63,309 bases of DNA from Gammaproteobacteria bacterium RIFCSPHIGHO2_12_FULL_41_20 (GTDB lineage Bacteria > Pseudomonadota > Gammaproteobacteria > DSM-16500): assembly GCA_001801575.1 (NCBI GenBank), contig MGYC01000025.1, forward strand, positions 221-63,529, in the 5' to 3' direction. Both the position numbers and the translations under genes were made by a program. The notes under the pieces were generated by a model. That model had not been told where the DNA came from. It saw nothing but the letters and a program-made list of their open reading frames with translations, and did no database searches. Numbering within the stretch: position 1 is the first letter of the stretch; each line of letters opens with the position of its first letter. Positions 56,903 through 63,309 of this stretch are shown piece by piece.

Positions 56903-58384
56903 ATGCGATTCAGCCTCAATTCCAGCCCTATTATCACACAACGGCATACTACCCTCATCGTCAGCTTATTTGAAGATGGCAGCCTCACCTCATCAGCCTC
57001 CAAAGTAGATAAGGCTTGCCATGGCCTCATTCACAAACTCTATAAACAAGGGCAATGCCAAGGCAAATTGGGGACAACCACTGCGCTATATTCTCTACCA
57101 GGCACCCAATTAGACCATGTTATTGTTGTAGGTTGTGGTAAAAATCGGTCGCTCACCGCCGGTAATTTTCGAAAAATCATTGCAAGTAGTATTAAATCAT
57201 TACCCACGACAGCAACCAACTCGGTATTGCTTTGTTTAACTGAATTGGCTGTCGAACAACAGGATATTCCCTGGAAAATTCAGCAACTTATTGAAGTCAG
57301 TACTCATACACTTTATCAGTTTAATCAATTCAAAACTCAGAAAGAACCTTGTCAGCTCAAAGAGCTGCAAATTCATGCGGAAATGAATAGTCACAATAAA
57401 AAAGCGCTGGCTCAAGGAGTAGGTGTTGCAGAAGCGGTAACTTATACGAAAAATATAGCCAATCTCCCCAGTAATATTTGCACACCAAGTTATTTAGCCA
57501 AAGAAGCTCGCATCTTATCTGCACAATATAAAACCATGAACGTCAAGGTGCTTGAAGAAGCGGCCATGAGAAAGCTCGGCATGGGTGCTATGTTAGCCGT
57601 AGCAAAAGGCAGTGCTGAAAAACCTAAACTTATTTGCTTACACTATCACGGCGCCCCCAAACAACAAGCGCCCATCGTCTTAGTAGGGAAAGGCATTACT
57701 TTCGACACGGGCGGCATTTCATTAAAAACCGCGGACGGCATGGTCGGTATGAAATACGATATGTGTGGTGCAGCCACCGTCTTAGGTACATTAAAAGCTG
57801 TTGCCCAACTTAAATTACCTATAAATTTAATTGGTGTACTAGCCACAGCTGAAAACATGCCCAGTGGCACAGCTAGCAAACCAGAGGATATTGTCACTTC
57901 GCTATCTGGACAAACCATTGAGATCCTCAATACCGATGCAGAAGGTCGACTAGTATTATGTGATGCATTAACCTATTGCGAACGTTTTAAGCCTGATGTG
58001 GTTATCGACATTGCGACATTAACCGGCGCAGTGTTAATCGCCTTAGGTACACACGCTTCCGCGCTACTCACTAACCATGCGCCATTAGCACAAGATTTAT
58101 TAACTGCAGCCGAACAAAGCTATGATCGCGTTTGGCAAATGCCATTATGGGATGACTATCAGGAGCAACTCAAAAGTCCTTTTGCAGACATGGCCAATGT
58201 TGGCGGCCGATTTGCCGGGGTAATTACTGCTGCTTGTTTTTTATCGCGATTTACCAAGAAATTTCACTGGGCACACTTAGATGTAGCTGGTACAGCCGCA
58301 ATGATGATGGGTAATCAAGAACGCATGGCAACAGGACGCCCGGTTCCTTTGTTAGTACAATATTTGATTAACAGAAAACGCTAA
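56903..58384 (+). CDS. pepA: Leucyl aminopeptidase (M17)
   Basis: 493 residues. The catalytic domain is unmistakable: VLVGKGITFDTGGISLK, GMKYDMCGAATVLG and NTDAEGRLVLCDALTY, which carry the two-zinc ligands Lys, Asp, Asp, Asp, Glu and the catalytic Arg. The N-terminal macro-like domain may bind DNA as in E. coli PepA/XerA. AGGAG lies 8 bp before ATG 56903. It is followed at 12 bp by the unknown protease-like gene and then holC-valS, where E. coli has pepA-holC-valS. Confidence 0.96.
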   Translation: MRFSLNSSPIITQRHTTLIVSLFEDGSLTSSASKVDKACHGLIHKLYKQGQCQGKLGTTTALYSLPGTQLDHVIVVGCGKNRSLTAGNFRKIIASSIKSLPTTATNSVLLCLTELAVEQQDIPWKIQQLIEVSTHTLYQFNQFKTQKEPCQLKELQIHAEMNSHNKKALAQGVGVAEAVTYTKNIANLPSNICTPSYLAKEARILSAQYKTMNVKVLEEAAMRKLGMGAMLAVAKGSAEKPKLICLHYHGAPKQQAPIVLVGKGITFDTGGISLKTADGMVGMKYDMCGAATVLGTLKAVAQLKLPINLIGVLATAENMPSGTASKPEDIVTSLSGQTIEILNTDAEGRLVLCDALTYCERFKPDVVIDIATLTGAVLIALGTHASALLTNHAPLAQDLLTAAEQSYDRVWQMPLWDDYQEQLKSPFADMANVGGRFAGVITAACFLSRFTKKFHWAHLDVAGTAAMMMGNQERMATGRPVPLLVQYLINRKR

Positions 58385-58396
58385 AGGCATCATAAT

Positions 58397-59227
58397 ATGT
58401 TTTATCCCCAAGCTTTACGCTTAAGTGGTACTCGATTCAATAATCTGTTATTAGGTGTGTTGACAAAAAAACACCGAGAACGAGATATTAACATCGAAGA
58501 AGCGCAATTATTACAACTGCCTAACTATCTGCATGGCGCAAATACCATTGAATATATAAAAATAACCCAAGAAAATGTGCCGCCCATCTATATTTTCAAG
58601 GTCAGTAAAGATTCGCAAACCAAAACCAATGAGTCCCAGCTAGCTTATATTGGTGATGTTATCCAACAGGCACGTACTCACATAACAGACCCTTGCTATA
58701 CTTTATTGCTTCCTATGCGCCAATGCCGCGGCTTTGGCAAACTACCTTTACTGCTAGGTAACTGGGTACAACGCCAACATATTGTATTAGTGCAAGCCGA
58801 TGTGAATACTGCTACGGCTATAACTCGTATCCAAATCCATGACTCTCAAAGTTGGTCATACACCTACCCGGACAAACTGAACGAAATAGCCTCTTCTTTA
58901 TCTCTACATTACTCCCCCGCAGAAGACTATCATGCTTACGGACGCCAGCGTGATCATGTCTTATGCGGTTACTATGTCCTCGCCTATATTGCAAAAATAT
59001 TAGCTGGGGAATCGTGCCAAGACGTAGCACTTTTACTAAATCAACCATTTTTTGATGAAACGGTACAATTAGCTCCGGATGCCACCAATATAACCAGCAT
59101 AATTAAGCAACGTATTGAGCGTGACTTACATATTCAGAGTTTACCACTAGGCGTCCAATTGGATTGGCCAAGCGAAATACGTATACTGCCAGAAGTTCCA
59201 TCACCCCTTATGAGTCATCACCGCTAG
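58397..59227 (+). CDS. Putative clan CE (Ulp1/deubiquitinase-like) cysteine protease
   Basis: 276 residues, not part of the usual pepA-holC-valS operon. The segment from 120 to 200 matches the Ulp1 pattern: a strand with His128 (VQRQHIVLVQADV), a strand ending in Asp149 (ITRIQIHDSQSW), Gln184 and Cys190 followed by Gly (YGRQRDHVLCGYYVLAYIAK). In yeast Ulp1 the residues are His514, Asp531, Gln574 and Cys580; here Gln-to-Cys spacing is also six. Residues 90-120 have CYTLLLPMRQCRGFGKLPLLLG, which fits the stem-like part of clan CE. Clan CE enzymes in Salmonella, Chlamydia, Legionella and Rickettsia are secreted DUBs or SUMO proteases. No signal peptide; secretion is inference. Confidence 0.65.
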   Translation: MFYPQALRLSGTRFNNLLLGVLTKKHRERDINIEEAQLLQLPNYLHGANTIEYIKITQENVPPIYIFKVSKDSQTKTNESQLAYIGDVIQQARTHITDPCYTLLLPMRQCRGFGKLPLLLGNWVQRQHIVLVQADVNTATAITRIQIHDSQSWSYTYPDKLNEIASSLSLHYSPAEDYHAYGRQRDHVLCGYYVLAYIAKILAGESCQDVALLLNQPFFDETVQLAPDATNITSIIKQRIERDLHIQSLPLGVQLDWPSEIRILPEVPSPLMSHHR

Positions 59228-59311
59228 CTGTCACGCTGCGGGTATAGGACAGCTGCTCTGAATAAACCTTAATGGCTGTTGATTCACGGTTTTAAGGATA
59301 AAGGAAAACGC

Positions 59312-59746
59312 ATGCCTAACTCCATCAACGTTGATTTTTATATTCTTGAAAAATCGACTAAACCACAAAGTAGATTATTTATCTGCCGTTTGCTTGAAAA
59401 AGCGTACCAACAACAGCAGCTGGTCTATATTCATGTAGACTCACCAGCGGAAGCAGAACAGTTAGATACCTTACTATGGACTTACCGTGAGGACAGCTTT
59501 ATCCCGCATAACATTTATTCTTCTCCGCAACCTATGGAACCCTCTATTCAAATCGGTTACACAGAAAAACCACCGCATCACCAGGAAATACTCATTAACT
59601 TATGTCATGAGATACCAATATTTTATGCTCAATTTACCCATATCATAGAAATTGTCTTCGCCGACCCGAATGTGCAACAATTAGCACGCGAGCGATTCCG
59701 TCAATATCGCAGCCAACAGTGTGTAATGAATACACATAAGGTATAA
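59312..59746 (+). CDS. holC: DNA polymerase III chi subunit
   Basis: 144 residues from ATG 59312 ([15 protein letters not shown]), with AAAGGA about 7 bp upstream; the frame continues upstream for 11 codons, but the family starts here. Features: [58 protein letters not shown] and [16 protein letters not shown]. Chi links the clamp loader to SSB and to psi. It precedes valS by 29 bp, as usual. Confidence 0.93.
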   Translation: MPNSINVDFYILEKSTKPQSRLFICRLLEKAYQQQQLVYIHVDSPAEAEQLDTLLWTYREDSFIPHNIYSSPQPMEPSIQIGYTEKPPHHQEILINLCHEIPIFYAQFTHIIEIVFADPNVQQLARERFRQYRSQQCVMNTHKV

Positions 59747-59775
59747 AAACCACGAAACCCATAGGCACAACAACC

Positions 59776-62526
59776 ATGACAGGCATTGAGAAAACGTATA
59801 ATCCACAAGATATTGAACAGCGCTGGTATCAAACCTGGGAACAACGAGGCTACTTCTCTCCCTCAGGTCAAGGAGCTGCTTTCAGTATTGTGTTACCCCC
59901 GCCCAATGTCACTGGTAGCTTACACATGGGCCATGGTTTTGGCTTCACCCTGATTGATGTCCTGATCCGCTATCACCGTATGTGTGGAGATAATACCTTA
60001 TGGCAACCCGGCACAGATCATGCCGGCATTGCTACACAAATGGTGGTAGAAAGAAGACTAGCTCAGGAAGGTAAAAAACGTCATGACTTAGGCCGTGAAG
60101 CTTTTATTGAAAAAATATGGGAATGGAAAGAAGAGTCAGGTGGCAACATCACACGACAACTACGCCGTTTAGGTGCATCACTGGATTGGCAACGGGAACA
60201 TTTTACCATGGATGCCGCGCTCTCTTATGCGGTACGCGAAGTCTTTATTCAACTCTATAATGAGGGATTAATTTATCGCGGCAAACGCTTAGTCAATTGG
60301 GATCCGATATTATTAACCGCTATCTCTGACTTAGAAGTAGTAAATCAAGAAGAAGAAGGGCATCTATGGTATATCCGCTATCCGCTTGTTAATCACGAAA
60401 CCTATTTAACTATTGCCACAACCCGACCAGAAACATTACTTGGCGATGTCGCTGTGGCTGTGCATCCTGATGATGAGCGTTATCAACACTTGCTTGGTCA
60501 ACAAATCAAATTACCTTTAACCGAGCGTACCATTCCAATTATTGCTGATCATTATGTTGACCCTATATTTGGTACGGGTTGTGTCAAAATCACTCCTGCG
60601 CATGACTTTAATGATTATGTTGTCGGTGAGCGCCACAAGCTAATGCCGATTAATATTTTCACCCCTACTGCTCACCTTAATGAAAATACGCCGCCAGCTT
60701 ATCAAGGCATGGATAGACTAAAAGCACGCAAACAAATTATTGAGGACCTTACTACACAAGGATTAATCGAAAAAATTGAAAAACATAAACTAAAAGTACC
60801 CCGTGGGGATCGCTCGAATGCTATTATCGAACCTTACTTAACCCATCAATGGTATGTAAAATCAAAAATATTAGCTGAACCCGCTATTCGTGCTGTAGAA
60901 AACGGCGATATTCGTTTCCTTCCAGAAAACTGGAGTAAAACCTATTTTCAGTGGATGCATAATATTGAAGACTGGTGTATCAGCCGCCAACTGTGGTGGG
61001 GACATCGCATCCCAGTTTGGTATGATGAAGCAGGCCGTGCCTATGTAGGTCACGACGAACTGGACGTGCACCAACGTTATCAACTTGCCACTGATATTCC
61101 GCTCAAACAAGATGAAGATGTGCTTGATACGTGGTTTTCTGCCGCATTATGGCCGTTTACATCCCTAGGTTGGCCACAAGATACGACAACACTCCACACT
61201 TTCTTTCCGACTAATGTGCTAGTGACCGGGTTCGATATTATTTTCTTTTGGGTTGCACGCATGATTATGCTGAGCTTGAAATTTACTGGCTGCATTCCTT
61301 TTCGCGAAGTATATATCACTGGGCTAATCCGTGATGCGGAAGGGCACAAGATGTCAAAATCCAAAGGCAATGTACTGGATCCTATCGATCTTATTGACGG
61401 TATCACGCTCGATAAACTCATAGAGAAACGTACCTACGGTTTAATGCAACCCACAATGGCACAAAAAATTGAAAAAAACACCCGCAAAGAATTCCCAGAA
61501 GGTATTCCAAGTTACGGAACAGATGCCTTACGTTTTACCTTTTGTTCTGTCGCCTCGTATACCCGAGAAATTCGCTTCGACACCAGTCGGCTCGGTGGTT
61601 ACCGTAATTTTTGCAATAAATTATGGAATGCATCACGCTATGTATTAATGAATACTGAAGGACATACTATACAAATAACAGCAGCAATATCTCTGCCTGA
61701 TCAATGGATTGAATCACGATTACAAAAAACCATACACCAAGCTCACCATGCACTAGCTCAATATCGTTTCGATTTATTTGCACAAGCATTATATGATTTT
61801 ACCTGGAACGAGTTTTGTGATTGGTATCTGGAATTATCCAAGCCTATGCTAACGTCTAGCCAATATTCAGCAGAAGAATTACATAGCACACGTCACACAC
61901 TGATTTACGTATTGGAAATTTTATTGCGCCTACTACACCCTATTATGCCTTTCATTACTGAGGAAATCTGGCAACGTATTATTAAATTAACATCCATCCA
62001 AGGTAATACTATTATGCAACAACCCTATCCGCTGGTAGATGAGACACGTATTAATGAAAAAGCCGAGTCAGATATAGACTGGGTCAAACAAGTCGTTATT
62101 GCTATTCGCACAATTCGCAGTGAAATGAATATTGCCCCAGGAAAAATGCTTCCGGTATTATTTCGTAAAGGCACAGCATTAGATAGGTCTCGTGAAACAG
62201 CAAACACCGTGTTAATACGCACATTAGCTAAATTAGAAACTGTGATCTGGTTGGAAGACAACGCGCAACCACCAGAATCTGCCACAGCAGTAATCGGCCA
62301 ACTCGAGATTTTCATTCCTATGGCTGGCTTAATTAATAGAGAAGAAGAAGCAGCACGCTTGCAAAAGGAAATTTCTAAATTACAAAAAGATTTACTCCAA
62401 ATTACAACCAAGCTAGCTAATCCTCAGTTCGTAGAAAAAGCACCCCAACACGTGGTTGAAAAAGAAAAATTGCGCCGCATAGAACTACAGACAACACTAG
62501 AGAAACTACAAAAACAAGGGAAGTAA
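59776..62526 (+). CDS. valS: Valyl-tRNA synthetase
   Basis: 916 residues. Class I synthetase with LHMGHGF (HIGH motif, about 51-57), [11 protein letters not shown], an editing domain ([19 protein letters not shown]), [14 protein letters not shown] and [12 protein letters not shown]. The C-terminal coiled coil ([20 protein letters not shown]) contacts tRNA. A typical long ValS. It is the last gene of the operon starting with pepA. Confidence 0.97.
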   Translation: MTGIEKTYNPQDIEQRWYQTWEQRGYFSPSGQGAAFSIVLPPPNVTGSLHMGHGFGFTLIDVLIRYHRMCGDNTLWQPGTDHAGIATQMVVERRLAQEGKKRHDLGREAFIEKIWEWKEESGGNITRQLRRLGASLDWQREHFTMDAALSYAVREVFIQLYNEGLIYRGKRLVNWDPILLTAISDLEVVNQEEEGHLWYIRYPLVNHETYLTIATTRPETLLGDVAVAVHPDDERYQHLLGQQIKLPLTERTIPIIADHYVDPIFGTGCVKITPAHDFNDYVVGERHKLMPINIFTPTAHLNENTPPAYQGMDRLKARKQIIEDLTTQGLIEKIEKHKLKVPRGDRSNAIIEPYLTHQWYVKSKILAEPAIRAVENGDIRFLPENWSKTYFQWMHNIEDWCISRQLWWGHRIPVWYDEAGRAYVGHDELDVHQRYQLATDIPLKQDEDVLDTWFSAALWPFTSLGWPQDTTTLHTFFPTNVLVTGFDIIFFWVARMIMLSLKFTGCIPFREVYITGLIRDAEGHKMSKSKGNVLDPIDLIDGITLDKLIEKRTYGLMQPTMAQKIEKNTRKEFPEGIPSYGTDALRFTFCSVASYTREIRFDTSRLGGYRNFCNKLWNASRYVLMNTEGHTIQITAAISLPDQWIESRLQKTIHQAHHALAQYRFDLFAQALYDFTWNEFCDWYLELSKPMLTSSQYSAEELHSTRHTLIYVLEILLRLLHPIMPFITEEIWQRIIKLTSIQGNTIMQQPYPLVDETRINEKAESDIDWVKQVVIAIRTIRSEMNIAPGKMLPVLFRKGTALDRSRETANTVLIRTLAKLETVIWLEDNAQPPESATAVIGQLEIFIPMAGLINREEEAARLQKEISKLQKDLLQITTKLANPQFVEKAPQHVVEKEKLRRIELQTTLEKLQKQGK

Positions 62527-62668
62527 TAGTTACGTAATAGCCTCCTTCTATTGTGCCAAAATAAACTTACAAAATTAGGTCCATGCGTTCTGTTTTCGCG
62601 ATAACTATTCATCCGATCTTGACGGAGAAAACTACTCACCTTAGACTGAAATAGCCAAAACTAAGTAA

Positions 62669-62724
62669 AATATACCTTTATATTCCAACGGCAACTGTTA
62701 CAATATACCTTTATATTTTCACGG
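62669..62724 (+). promoter_or_regulatory. Tandem 23-bp direct repeats upstream of the ATPase gene
   Basis: AATATACCTTTATATT occurs at 62669-62684 and 62702-62717, 33 bp apart, and each copy is followed by a similar tail ending CACGG or AACGG (20 of 23 positions identical overall). The second copy ends 10 bp before ATG 62735. Such spaced repeats look like operator sites of a helix-turn-helix regulator; the regulator is not visible in the window. Confidence 0.55.
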
Positions 62725-62734
62725 ATACAGGATA

Positions 62735-63309
62735 ATGAAACGTTATCTTATTGATAAATTAAAAGATTGGCTTGTATCTCCTTCTCGCAAGCCAGCTGTG
62801 CTCCGAGGCGCGCGGCAGGTAGGTAAAACGTGGATTGTCAGGGAACTCGCCAAGCAAGCTGGCAAGCAGCTGATCGAGCTTAATTTTGAAAAACAACGTT
62901 CTCTTGCCATTCATTTTGAAAGCAATGATCCATCGACGATTTTATTAAATTTAGAAAGCGCGTTGAATCAACCTATTCATCCAGCAGACTCTATTTTGTT
63001 TTTAGATGAAATTCAGGCTGCGCCTGATCTATTTGCACAATTGCGATGGTTTTATGAAGACATGCCTGAGCTTGCTGTGATTACTGCAGGATCATTGCTG
63101 GAGTTTGTATTAGAAAGTCATACGTTTAGTATGCCCGTTGGACGTATCCAATATTTCTTTATTGAACCATTAGGATTTGAAGAATTTTTATTAGCAAAAA
63201 ATGAAACACATTTGTTATCAGCCATAGAAAAAGTTTCTATTGAAAAATCATTTAATACATCATTGCATGATAAAGCTAATCAATTATTTAAAGAATTTGT
63301 CACTGTAGG
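62735..63309 (+). CDS. AAA+ ATPase (DUF4143 family), partial at window end
   Basis: The first 191 residues, open at the window end. ATG 62735. Walker A GARQVGKT (25-32), Walker B LFLDEIQ (88-94) and ITAGS (116-120) match the ATPase at 5233 in order, and the GRIQYFFIEPLGFEEFL segment (about 137-150) is typical of the family. Identity to the earlier gene is limited to the motifs, so they are distant homologues rather than recent copies. Function unclear. Confidence 0.85.
   Translation, partial: MKRYLIDKLKDWLVSPSRKPAVLRGARQVGKTWIVRELAKQAGKQLIELNFEKQRSLAIHFESNDPSTILLNLESALNQPIHPADSILFLDEIQAAPDLFAQLRWFYEDMPELAVITAGSLLEFVLESHTFSMPVGRIQYFFIEPLGFEEFLLAKNETHLLSAIEKVSIEKSFNTSLHDKANQLFKEFVTV

Overview
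The window is about 63 kb of AT-rich (roughly 40% G+C) gammaproteobacterial chromosome. Gene content and order (dapDE, ffs-dnaX-ybaB-recR, rpoS-nlpD-surE-ftsB-eno, mreBCD, gatCAB, lptFG/pepA-holC-valS, a PPi-type phosphofructokinase) fit the Legionellales (Legionella/Coxiella/Rickettsiella relatives). Several genes look like effectors of a host-associated bacterium. The placement is inferred from gene content; no phylogeny was run.

Layout. 1-5.2 kb is an accessory region: an MFS transporter tail, a repeat protein, a MITE, an F-box-like protein followed by a coding remnant, a second effector-like gene, and a Tn5-like IS4-family element whose transposase has lost the segment that carries the catalytic Glu. 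5.2-8.5 kb: AAA/DUF4143 ATPase, OprB-type porin, NTF2-like protein. 8.6-22.5 kb: dapD-dapE, tRNA-Ser(GGA), 4.5S RNA, dnaX-ybaB-recR, apaG-mpl, a FixL/FixJ-like two-component pair, a Usp-like protein, an unknown gene, PPi-phosphofructokinase, rpoS. 22.6-32.8 kb: nlpD, surE, ftsB, eno, hda, a DUF2066 protein, ihfB, a membrane protein, dcd, apbC/mrp, metG. 32.8-39.5 kb is accessory: a MazEF-like toxin-antitoxin pair with a palindromic operator, a 933-aa protein with an IQ-like motif, two unknown proteins and an RnfB-like ferredoxin. 39.7-49.3 kb: yhdP, mreD, mreC, mreB, gatC, gatA, gatB. 49.3-54.2 kb: two tandem paralogues that resemble eukaryotic mitochondrial carriers, plus a coiled-coil protein. 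54.4-62.5 kb: lptG, lptF, pepA, a putative clan CE (Ulp1/DUB-like) cysteine protease inserted between pepA and holC, then holC and valS. The window ends in a second AAA/DUF4143 ATPase.

The most notable signals are these. (1) The tandem mitochondrial-carrier-like genes share the same N- and C-terminal ends. (2) The gene between pepA and holC has a Ulp1-like His/Asp/Gln/Cys arrangement. (3) A family of almost perfectly palindromic elements is present; three copies are exactly 123 bp, two of these have perfect 9-bp target duplications and a longer relative has an 8/9 match. Their arms differ between copies, yet each copy stays self-complementary. These hairpins sit mostly at the borders between core operons and effector-like genes.

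All functional calls come from reading motifs and gene order by eye. No database search was run.
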